A stretch of 64,000 bases of DNA, taken from contig NW_020170442.1 of the NCBI RefSeq assembly GCF_000524195.1, positions 310,001-374,000 of the forward strand, in the 5' to 3' direction. The translations under genes and the position numbers were made by a program. The notes under the pieces are model-generated. The model was not told where the DNA came from. It made no database searches and saw only the letters and a program-made list of their open reading frames with translations. Of the stretch, positions 24,476 to 35,500 are shown in pieces; position 1 is the stretch's first letter; the number at the start of each line of letters is the position of its first letter. The DNA is from Echinococcus granulosus. Its lineage: Eukaryota; Platyhelminthes; Cestoda; Cyclophyllidea; Taeniidae.

Positions 24476-27400
24476 ATGCCGAAGAAAGTTATTAGTATGT
24501 TTTCCGGTCATGCTAACTCTTCAACAGGAAGTAGTGAGGAGGAAGTCACATCGGGTGAGGGATCATACATTGACAGCTTGTTTTTTGGTAAGTCTTCTTT
24601 TATCCTAAAATTGGGTGCTTTTGTCTTTGACTTTTAGCTTAGATATTTTATTTCGCTTTTTTGACTGCATCAGTATAGCAGTTGACCCCCAATAATTGGC
24701 TGTTTTGTGAAATTATGTTCGATAAAATTTCGACTGGTAATGTTCTTGAAAACCACTCCTACATAGTTATATAAGATCAGGATACTAACACCTGTATCGT
24801 TAGGTGGTTGCAGTAGTTTGATTGGGGTCGAACTCTTTTTCTTTGCTTGGAACGTACGCGTATACGTAAACTGATTTATTCCCTAGTGTCTTCCACAAAA
24901 CTGGCACATGCGATACTATTATTCCTACCCTTCCGAAGTTCTGTTCTGTTTGGTTTAGATTTGCGTATTATTAATGGCGCTATTTAGTACACCTCTTCAT
25001 TTGTGCTCCCCATGTTGTGTAAGTTGAATTAACGGAACTGTCTAGTGGATATGGACATACATTCACTGACATGTATTTTAATCAGTAATCACACATACAC
25101 TTGTACAGAAGAAACTCGTCCTATTCCTCTTGTTGAACACTACTATTCCTACTTGCATGCAGAAATTAAAGCTTTAGTAACAATAGACAGCTTGCGTTCG
25201 CAGTAGTTCTTCGGTTTTAGAACCGCTTCCGAAGGTCCCTAAGAAAGTGATGTGGGATGATCCTACTGAGGTACCGATCACGCTCGACGTGGAGGAGAAT
25301 GGGTATATCGATCAATCCTACTTCCAAGAACCGAAGACATGCGAGGCTTCTGATTTGGATGGCACTGAGAGTGTCGCCGATTGCATTGCTGGTGTCCGCG
25401 AACAACTGTCTATCAACCAATTTAGTGGTGGAAGTGAGTTAGATTTACCGAGTAGCTTTCATTTCTCCTCCATTAATGGACTCGCAAAATTGATTTTTAG
25501 GGTAATGTAAGATGACAACATATGCCTACTACATTGCTTTATCATGTAGTGGGGGGCATTTCTGTTTAAATGTCCATTTGTGTCTTGAGTAATTTAATTT
25601 CTTGTTCTTGATTGGTTCTTTATGTCTTTTTTCAGGACTTGACTTCAAGTACCGAGAAAAACGGGATTCTAGAGTGCGATACGATTCTCAGGGATTCCGT
25701 ATACCCGACGATAATCCCATCAAATTCCATCTTCTCACAGAGGACGAGGCGGTCGAGGTTTTGTACAAAAGCATCATTGCCGTTCAAGGTAGGTCTCCCC
25801 TTCTGAGTACATCTACTTTTTCACCTTTTATGTTGTTATTTATTGCTCATGAACTAGCTATCTTTTAAGCCAATTTGCACCTTTGAAACAGTAAAATTTC
25901 CATGGGCGCATACACGTACCTATGCCCCTTACTCGGCCATTTCATTACATTTGTATTCCAATTTCTAAGACCTACTTCAAAGTAATATTACGATTCCCCC
26001 TTGATACTACGGTGCGATAAAATTTCGAATACAAAAGTGGTACTTTTATTTTAAATCACAATTTTTCAGACACTTTACGAATATGGTACAAGCAATGTCA
26101 TTTTGCTCCGGTACTGTCGTGATTATTTTTAAATCGAATGGGTTACTATTTCTGAAAAGTTCTCGTTATGTCTTCTTTTTTCCGACCCTTCTTGCCCATA
26201 TCGACAGTTGCACAGCACCCACCCTCTTCGAGTTTTTATTGACTTTTACTCTGGAAGGCATAATTGAAATCTCTTTTTTCTTCAGAAAACTTAATTGTGA
26301 TCAACAAACCACCAGGAATAGCTTGCCATGGTGAGTCCTCCCAGCCCGCACATTTGTTTTGTCTTATCTTAATGCTGAAAAAGGCACTGTTAACCAAGTT
26401 GGAATGCAGTTTATGGTAACTTAAACCCGATTCGTCGTTTCAGTTGAAACAAACACTATTTTAATTTATATTTTTAGTAGTATTTTGCTCTATGTCTTAG
26501 CTGACCTGAGAATTTGTTTATAGGTGGCCAAGGTCAGTATTTCAGCGTGGACAGTCTTCTTCCAAGATTAGCCCATAAACTTCGTCGCGAATCCTACAGT
26601 GAGAGCACTGCTCTTAAACTGACTCACAGAATCGACAAGGAGGCAACCGGTATACTCCTTATCTCAAGGTACCCAAACACTATGCTTTCTTATTTTATCT
26701 ATTTGTGGCACATTGGTAGATAGAGTAGATTGCATTCTTCCCTAGAAATCAAGACACACATCTTAAGTTGACTGAAGCATTTGCCAACCGCTGGATCAGT
26801 AAGTCCTACTTGTGTATCACATCAGGCATCCCACGCGAAAAAGAGGGCACCATTTATTTGCCTATATCAGAGAAACAAATCAATGGTGTGTACCGAGTAA
26901 GTCTGGCTAAGCATGCATGACAGTTTTCTCAGATGGTCGCGCGTTGCCCACGTCCCAAGTTACCAGTAGACGGTGATGTCTTGAGGGATGAAGTGGAAGA
27001 GGATGAGTGGCTTCAGAGAATACGTAGGACGACCAACGCCATTACTCACTTCAACGTACTTGACAGGCGTAATGATGCAGCTCTTCTGGAGTGCTCCTCG
27101 GTGACAGGTCGGTCCAACAGGCATTCCTCTGATCCCCTTGCTAGTATTTGAGCCTCTGGTTTTGGAGGCATGGCCCCCAATTCATCTTGGAGAGCATTCA
27201 CCGACCCGGTTTAGTTACATTTTTAAGCGCGAAATCTGAGCTTGCTTCCTTCAGATCTCAATGTAGTGTTTCCGCGTCGGAGACTTCTAAGGTATTCGAA
27301 ATTTGTATCTTGGGCGTTATTTAGGTTTTGCTGTAAATGTTATAGTATGAATACACTTAAAGTAATGATTACAAAGTGGAAATCGCAAAATAAGACTCCA

Positions 27401-28591
27401 TGGGTGTCATTGGACGCGAACGTAGAGCTTATGTATTATAAACTGGGTTGCTGCTAGTTATAAGGTGCGTCGGCAGCCGTTATAAACTGGGTTGACGATT
27501 TCATAACTTAGATTCCATGACCGCGTTCGTGGATCCTATCGAGGCCTTCAACCAGGTGAACGATAGATAAGGAGTTTAGAGCATGTACGTGTCTGGTGGA
27601 TGCAGAACGGAAACTGCCTTTGTGCTTCTTCTGCGTACTTCTCGGTGATTTACAGTAACGCCCCTTCGTGTAGTTGTCTGTTGAGTTAGAGTACATCTCT
27701 GTTGCATAGGCTCCTATAAGGAGAGCACGACTTGACATTCCGGAGATTAGCGATCAGGTGGGACTTTCAGAAAATCGAGCTGGATCTTTTTGGGGGGTTG
27801 AAGGCATTCCCGTCATCATAGTATTGACCCATTAAAGCTTGGATTGTAATTCACCATCGCCATGAGGACGTTGAAGATTTCTGATATGACCGTGACGCGG
27901 GATTCGAGGGTTCTTACGCCATATATCCGATAAGCATTTATGACTTACGAAAAGTTGAAAATGGCTAGATTCGATGTTTCTTGACGATTTGTACTCAAAA
28001 AAATTAAAAATGTTCAGCTCTTTGCAATTTGTATGAGCCATCGTATGAGTCTGACAAACCTCATCATAGTCTGGAAACCAGGCTTATTTTAAATCGGTAT
28101 CTCCAAAGTACCGCTTAGTTGGATAGTAACTTGCTACTTAGGCATCATGACTTCTTCACATCTCAAGACATTGTATTTCATCCTCGCAAACAGGTATGAG
28201 GCATCAAATTCGTGTTCATTTGAGTGCAGCGCTGGAGACACCGATTTTAGGAGATCACAAGTACGCACATTTTGGGTATCTAGCGCCTCAACGCCTGTCC
28301 AAACGAACTCTTGAAGCACTGGAGATACGCCAGTCGAAGGCACGTTACCTGGGCCTATACCTGCACGCGCACAGCGTCAAATTCGGCGGTGTCACTGACA
28401 CAGCTATCACTCCTTCATCTGCCCCTCCGTCTCAGCCTCCGCCGGGTTTCTTCGCCTTTTTGAGCCGAGAGCGACCACGCGAGGTGCGCCAGTTCGTCGC
28501 TCCCTTGCCTTCCTTCTTCCTCACCACCCTCAACTGTCTCGGCATTCGCATTCCCCAAACACTGCGCTGGACCCGTTTCAAGCTCTTCTGA
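24476..28591 (+). CDS. RPUSD4: RPUSD4-type RNA pseudouridine synthase (RluA family, 8 exons)
   Basis: Exons: 24476-24587, 25221-25433, 25636-25788, 26286-26330, 26524-26668, 26746-26896, 26933-27107, 28194-28591. The sum is 1392 nt, giving 463 aa, with phases consistent. The catalytic motif HRIDKEATGILLISR carries the active-site Asp (about residue 212). Other RluA landmarks are INKPPGIACHGG upstream and RHQIRVHLS followed by PILGDHKYAHFGYLAPQRLS and QSKARYLGLYLHA downstream; the last two match RPUSD4 rather than RPUSD1-3. The family converts uridine to pseudouridine in RNA; the human member acts on mitochondrial 16S rRNA, tRNA and mRNA. I see no obvious mitochondrial presequence after the chosen ATG (MPKKVISMFSGH, then a Ser/Glu-rich stretch), so an upstream exon could be missing. 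The 45-nt exon 26286-26330 encodes part of the substrate-binding motif. The intron 27108-28193 is the longest. Confidence 0.92.
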
Positions 28592-28676
28592 GCTTTTCCC
28601 TTTCATCCCTCTTCATACGACAATATATACTTTCAACTGTAGTGCACATATTTTAGGGTTATTAAGACCCGGTGGA

Positions 28677-28682
28677 AATAAA
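28677..28682 (+). terminator. Poly(A) signal AATAAA of RPUSD4
   Basis: A canonical hexamer 86 bases after the stop codon on the same strand. Confidence 0.75.
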
Positions 28683-29421
28683 GAAAACTGTATCAAACTC
28701 GTCTTGGGAATGTTTTCCTGTAAAAGGCAGGTTTATGTGGACTGATGCTTGGATTATAGCACTAGTGTTATTTCCAACATGAGGTGTATTCGACAAACTT
28801 TCATCTCTTGTCGCACTTTCCTTTCGTTTATTCTTTTTCGGGGAGGGGGTATCTTTTACTGATAGCGTTGTAAAATAAACTTTTGTGCACCTGCGTCTTC
28901 ACGTGGATTCAGTTGGAGGCGACACGAGTGCTGTGTTCGTGGGAGGACCTTTTACGTAGAATGTGCGACTACTGCGTAATTTGAACAGTTGTTGCTCCTT
29001 GTGTGCAGCCATTGTTGACTGTTTGCTAAGCACAAACGGTGGGGGAGGAGGAGGAGGAGGAGGAGGAAGTAACGTTGCTGGAGTTACCAAAGTCAGGAAG
29101 GTTAATTAATCTTTTATTTTTTCATTTAGTCTCCACCAAAAGTTTGTGATTCAGATTGCATTATCTACATTCCTAGACCTTAATGTTTGCATATATAATT
29201 ACAAATGCTAGTCACTTACAGAGAACATTCAAATGTATTTCGGGTGCTCTTTTGTGACACAAAACCAGGAAGGAGGAATTGCTCTTATGAACTTCACGTT
29301 TAGCTCTCCACATTAAATATTCTGTCACCCTTAGATACGCACAAACGCAGACTCGGTTGTGTGCTCGTAAACACTATTAACAGAGAGAGAGAAAGATAGG
29401 TTGTACCAAGTTTTTTCTCGG
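28683..29421. other. Spacer between RPUSD4 and the LRR gene
   Basis: No gene seen. It includes a second AATAAA at about 28874 and a GGA microsatellite (listed separately). Promoter and leader of the LRR gene should lie at the right end. Confidence 0.5.
29041..29069 (+). repeat. GGA trinucleotide microsatellite
   Basis: About eight to nine consecutive GGA units preceded by a G run. The proline run predicted on the opposite strand is an artefact of this repeat. Confidence 0.9.
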
Positions 29422-30365
29422 ATGGCTTCATTGTCAGGGGAAGACGTGGAGATGGAGAATGTGAGAGCTGCGAGACGGATCTTGGCGGAGCGAATAGGGG
29501 TTTGGTGCACGGAGAGGCGTGGTGGCCCTCCGCTGCACTGCCTAACGCAGCTGGAACTGGAGACCGCAGGTCTGCGAGCGCTGCCACCGCCTCAGGTGCT
29601 GGGTGCGCTCCCTTGCTTACGTGTTCTGAACCTTGGCGGTAACAAACTGAGGTGCCTGTGTGGTGGATTGCTGCAATGTCGTTGCCTTGAGGAATTGAAC
29701 CTCGACGATAACTACCTAACCTCTATTCGAGGGGAACTTAGGAATCTACACTGTCTGAGGGTGCTTTCTGTGAGAAGAAATTTAATTAACAGTACTAAAG
29801 TAGGTTTATCTTTGAGGTACCTCTTGTCAGTGACTTATCAGTTGGGCAACTGAAGCACTAAACATGTCATGTGTATTTACATCAATCATTCCCAGGAAGA
29901 AGCAAGTTGTTTTAAGATTCCTGAAGCCGCAGCCTAAACTTTCAGATTATGTCACCATGGCCTATCCGGAAATTCACTCGAGTTTAAGCTCTAAAGCCTA
30001 ATCAAATTTATTCTGATATGGGACGTAAACAATCTCATTTTCCAGTGTTCTTAGGAATCTTCAAATTGTCACGTCCATTAAGACATTGAAACCGATTGGA
30101 TTTTCACTTTTGAAAGGAAACTGTCAATGAATTGAAGCGAATGCACAGGATAGAAGTGGTTGATCTCCGCAAAAACCAGGTATGCAACGACTCGAATTAC
30201 GCACTCTTAATGTGGAGAATGCTTCCAAGTCTCTCACTTCTTGATGGACGTGGAAAATTCCAAGACTCCGTTTCATTTACAGCAGTTAACCTACCCAGAA
30301 AACAGGAGGCGACTAACATAAGGTGGCATTTACTGTATCTACACTTGTTGAGGTTTGCGTCATAA
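29422..30365 (+). CDS. Small leucine-rich-repeat protein (2-exon minimal model)
   Basis: Exon 1 is 29422-29799 and exon 2 is 30117-30365; the intron is 317 nt (GTAGGT...TTGAAAG), phase 0. It is about 208 aa. The N-terminus has a charged helix-like segment, then four to five LRRs: LTQLELETAGLRALP, LRVLNLGGNKLRCL, LEELNLDDNYLTSI, LRVLSVRRNLI and IEVVDLRKNQV. A cap-like end MLPSLSLLDGR closes the array, the usual ending of the SDS22-like LRR class. Such proteins are often scaffold or ciliary/axonemal factors; the sequence does not decide which. The 3' end is uncertain: frame in exon 2 stays open to 30365, but a donor-like AAG/GTGGCA at about 30322 and open sequence at 30521-30838 leave room for further exons. 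Confidence 0.7.
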
Positions 30366-32079
30366 TGCATAAGCGAATGCCATCCGTCCGTCCCATAGTC
30401 TGGTGCTTTTAATACTTAGACCATATAGGATAGTACTTATTGTACTGCTAATTCCTCAAAAACCATCTCTTTGTTTCACCCCTTGAGATAAAGTTGCACC
30501 AGTGCCATAGATGAGTTAATTTGATACAAATACTAGATGTCCTTAAGATGATTGCAATATGCTGTCTTTGGAATTTCTCATCACAAGTAGTAGAGGGTTT
30601 AACAAAAGTAATTCAACCTCAGGCATCGAATGAGAAAAAACTGAAAACATATTTACCTTCGGTACGGCAATGTCGAACTACAAATGCACTTTTATTTGTC
30701 ATAGAAAGAAGAAGGCGATTTCTGGACCGAAAATATGTGAGCGGTTCCACCGAGGCCAGCTGCGGAAGGTTTATCTTTCAGAAGTTATTCAAACAGCAAA
30801 ACAAGAAAGTAGTGAATATCCAATTTCCGGCAAAGTGATTTTGGGTACTTGTTCAAAGTTATGAAGTCTGGACGGCATTTCAAATGACAAACAAAAGTGT
30901 CGCCTACAAACATGCAGTCTATTTGTCCTAATGTGATTAAATTTGTGAAGCACCTCCCAGTCTTTTCTCCATTAATTCAAATTTATTCAACATTCATATC
31001 ATCTTTCAAAGTGGTAATGCGGCATTTCAAAAGGTGTTAAAAGAAAGAAGTTGTCTTTTTAAATAAATAAAAGGCCTTTTAATAAGATGAAAAAAATGAT
31101 GTAAGGCTGAAATAGTTTTTAACTTTCACTTCAAACATAATCTGAACGTTTTAGAGTTGAAATAACTGCATAGATCTTTCAAAGCCATGGCTGGAAAAGT
31201 CCATATAGTCTCCTAGATACGCGTAATAGAATTAATAAAAGTACAGATAGAGCATATTATTTATTACTTGAATAGCATCCCTTTAAAGTTTTGGGGGTTG
31301 AAGGGGCTGCGTACCCATATTATCAAGTGTGTCCATCTCATCGCCTTGTCGGTAGACGCGCTACTTATATATTTTAAGTAAACTCAATCTTACACCCTTG
31401 CGGTGACTTAGATTTCTGCGGGCAGGTAAGTCAACAGTTAAATGCAAACTTTGGTTTTTCGGCATTCGGTTTGCATTGATGGACTCCTTTCCTATCATTT
31501 AAGTGGCTGTGGTAATAATTAATGTGTTTATTGCGAAGAGCGACTGTTCAACTGGATTTTGGGTACATTCTGAAACTTTCAGCTTAGATGAAGTAACCTA
31601 ACTCCCCCACCAATTTACAGCAGTAATAATGCTTGTCTGTTAACAATTTAGTGACTAAAGGCTTTCCGGATGGATTGGCAGTTGGTTCACTAAGAGATAC
31701 CATCAACACTTCACTCCTCCTTTTTCATTTTCACAGTTTTCGTATTAACAAGAGTAAATAGGCAAAAAAAATGATTGGGTGTCTTCCACTTAAGTTTATT
31801 TGCATTTTATTCAATTTCTTTGAGTTTCTCATCCATTTGAAGCGAAATTTTCTGACTGTGTACCATCCCTAAATTGCTCAATATCAAATCATCCATAATC
31901 TACGAATGTCAACTGTTTATAATTGATAATTATGTCAATCCCCATTCGCAAATTAAATGCATGGTTTTATATATGCTCGTATTCCCAGGTGAATACCTTG
32001 CTCCACTCATTTACTTACAACAAATAAGGATGTCTAGCGCAAGAAATTACAACAACGATACCCCAGTCTACTTAAAGCG
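30366..32079. other. No gene recognised
   Basis: AT-rich sequence. Open frames at 30521-30864 are compositionally coding-like but lack motifs and clean splice links. They could be the 3' part or 3' UTR of the LRR gene. Confidence 0.4.
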
Positions 32080-32562
32080 TTAATTTAGAGGTCCTGCCAA
32101 CTGGCGGCTAGCCTTTTCGTTATGAGGTGGTGCTGTCGAGTGTTTGTTACAGAACCATACGGAACATGATTTTTTGGTGAAGGAAGTGCACCTTATTTTA
32201 TGTTGCCCTGTGCTGTAATTAAGTCTGATTGTCGTAGCATCTTTACAGACCTCTGGGAATTTCGATTTGATCTTTAGGTAGTGAGAATTTTTCTTGCCAC
32301 CGGAAGCCAACTTTAATATGCCTGTTGACAAGGCATGACACGAGGCCCTGTCGAATGTGCAGGCCAAAATAATACAAGCAGCGATTACCTTATGAGTCAC
32401 GGTAACGTCAGAAGCCGATTCAACAACGTCGAACCATTTCCGGCAACATTTTGATCGGCTTTTTATGCTGCCGCAAAAAATGCGGGCGTGCAGTGGTGCA
32501 CCTCTAAGATGTATCTGTCGATTTATCTTTTTAGCTGATTCGTGCTCGTGAAATCCTAGCAT
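32080..32562 (-). pseudogene. Probable relic of a Harbinger/PIF-type (DDE-4) transposase C-terminal region
   Basis: A 160-codon uninterrupted frame starting ATG. Residues about 22-70 contain ARIFCGSIKSRSKCC then KWFDVVESASDV and VIAACIILACTFD. This resembles the end of HARBI1-like nucleases, where a conserved AFGxxKxRxxxL, a spacer, and I-AAC-xLHN close the DDE domain. Differences indicating decay: Gly lost from context (FCGS for AFGR), Arg/Trp replaced by SK, and LHN replaced by LAC. The upstream catalytic part is not present in an intact frame nearby, and the following 90 residues do not match the family. The assignment is from pattern memory only. It could instead be a domesticated fragment. 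Confidence 0.4.
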
Positions 32563-35500
32563 AATCCGGTGCTAAGTACAGCAACTAACCCGACTCCTTG
32601 AAGTAGTTGAAAGGTGACTGACTAGTCTTGCAAAATTTGCAAAAATAACAACCTTGCCTACTTTCTCAGATTTCGGGACATTTTATAGAAGAAAAATAAG
32701 TGAGATTTACTTTCATGCTACAATTCTAAAAATTCAACCTACTAAGCTGTTATTTAGGTTCGCAAGCTGTGGCAAAATTTGTAAGATCGACGTACCGGAT
32801 TTCAGGAGCGAAATTCGAGGGCCTTACAGTGAAAGGCATACCCATGTACGGCCACTTGTTGTGTCACATGTAAAAACTAAAAACTAAAACCCTCGTGCTT
32901 AGTGTGAGAATCCAGTTAAGGAATTCCTAAAAGTAAAGATAAATGCAGGCTTTGGTATTAACGCTAAGATAAAAGCAAGGCCTTACAAAAACAGGAAGTG
33001 TATAAAGTGTTGGTAGCATGTGTATGCCACCATTGAAGCTAACTAAAATCTCCACTTTGTGAAAAGAAGCTGAATGATTGTGGACGGATATTCACGGATA
33101 GCCATAATAGTCTCTTCCCTCATGAACGCCCTAGGGTCAAGGAATCATTGGCGCACGCACGTATCTACTACATGCATGTAGTAAATTGCCTCAGAATTTT
33201 CAAATAAATGATTAAAAAACAAACCTGAAGACCCTCAAATTGTTATTTTACCATTTTCAGGAATAAAACAGCATCGTAAACTTATTAGTCGCAGTTTTTA
33301 CTGCTCTTAACTGTTTTTTAATCCCTATTAAATATTGTAAAGAATTCACCAAAAATCCTCACCCTTTTTTACAAGTGAGCCATGATAAAACGGTGTTTTC
33401 TATGGCACCATTATTAACATTTGAACTAGTATTCTCTTCTTTCATCGAGAATGTTCCCAACAGTTCTAATACTGTGGTCCACTTCGGCAGCATTTTGAAT
33501 TGTCGGCGATTTCTGCTTTCTGCTGAATTTCTTGATGACTCAGATCACCTCCCTACCCATTCATAAAGAGTGGAAAGTCCACGCACGCACATGCTTCCAC
33601 GCAGGAGGAGGAGGAGGATGAAATGTGAAGGGAAGGGCGAGTAAAGGGGGTGGAAACTTGTTTAATGACTGCCTACCCCGATTCTCCTCACCCCCTTCCT
33701 CTCTCCCCTCCCTATCGCGTTTGAAATGCCAGTGCTTGCCTTTTGACTGTTGTGTGTTGAATAATTAAATCCACACGGGCTCTCGCGCACGCAAGCGAGC
33801 GTGTGAGGAGGGCTTTGCACAAAAGACGATGACACCAATAGCAACAGCAAGCTGCAGCAACAGTAGCGATGCCAACACTGAAGGCACTGGGGAATAAGTG
33901 GCGTGCTTGGAAGACCTCCCATCTATAGAGGGGAGGAGGTTGACTTTTTGTGCCACGTGAGAGCAAATTTTCGTATGAATCGAGTAAATGATTACAAGCT
34001 CATTACAAGAGAATAGCGTCTCTTAGTAGTCTTTTTGAAACTGGATAACATTTGGTGCAAAGTGGATTCTACTACAACTGATCCTGAACAGGTAACAAAT
34101 GTACACTGAGTGGTATCATCACAATAGATTTTTCATTATCATCACTTTCTTTGTCCCACTTTAAGTCGAATGCTGTTGTTATCGTCATCCTTCGAATGCA
34201 TTTTAAGGAATCTAGCCTGAATATTATTTTAGACATAAATTTCAGTGCCTTTGAAAGGCACTTCGGTGTAGTCTGCTGTAAATGTTTGAGTGACTTTTGC
34301 TTTGTGTAAAGTTCAAAAATCTGTGCATACCCCGGGGGTGCTTAACTTTGCTAATGTGATGACTCTGTACAAAATCACCATACTGCAAGGCCTAAAAATG
34401 GGATCACAACCATATTTCATGGTCAATTCAAAATCAATTCCAACTAACACCTCTTTTAAACACTCTATTAGGAATTATTAGATTTTAGTGGGTTTATAAA
34501 CGATAATCATCACTTTGTCCTCCTTTGTTGTGGAGGTCCTTTCACGCATGGAGCATGTTTGCATTACATTACAGATATTCTCTCTGAGAGTAAAGTTTAC
34601 TTTCATTTGACGAAAAGCGGGATTAAAGTGTCTTCAATTACCGAATATACTGAGATCGTGGCACTTTAATCAAATCGCATGGTTAGTGCATTGCCTATCG
34701 ACATGAGAAAACTACTTCTCTACTTTGGCAGTTTCTGACAGGCCAAGGGAGTTGTAGTCACTCAGACAAGTCAGTGAAGTGGGCTGGCTGGCTATTAGCT
34801 TGGCGCTTGGCAAATTTTACCTTCTGCCAACTACCTTGCCACACCTTAAGGCTAATTAAAAAGCACCACCCAACTCTGCTTTTTTTGGAAACCGCTGCTC
34901 AATCTACGGTCCACCTTGTTTAAAAAGGTGAACATTAAAGAAAATCGCATTTTTTATGTTCCAACGGTGGATGACTTTCTATCATGTCATAAATATAGAT
35001 AAAAACAAAGGAAATTAACAAATAAATGAAGGGCTTTCGTAATGCATGTATAGGTGAAGCCTCCTACTCCCTTAAGCTGCAATCAAAACGCTTTAATTTT
35101 AACATTAGGATTACTAACCAAATGGTAGACGCTGCTTTCTTAGTTTATGGTCTTAAGTAGAGGTGCTATTTTTCGAATTCATTACTCTCACCACTTCTTA
35201 CTCGGCACTTACATCAATTTACCAGAAATGTTTGTACTTGTGATCATAATCTGCTTTTTTTTTTATTCAGAACTATTGTTTAGTTCCTTGCCAGTCATAA
35301 TAATTCGTATTCCTTTTTTTTTTGATGAAACACGTCTACCACGAAATCCGGATCTCTTTATGCATCTCCTATTATCAGAATGAAAAATGAAATAATTTGC
35401 TTCAAATATTATCATGGTTAAATAACTTTACATTCATTTTGGTAACTATGTGAGAAGAAAAGCATTTTGACCCAGGGTTGAAATGATTAATCCATTAAAG

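Noticed and set aside
28899..29090. Polyproline protein on the minus strand
   Set aside because: It is only the translation of the GGA microsatellite.
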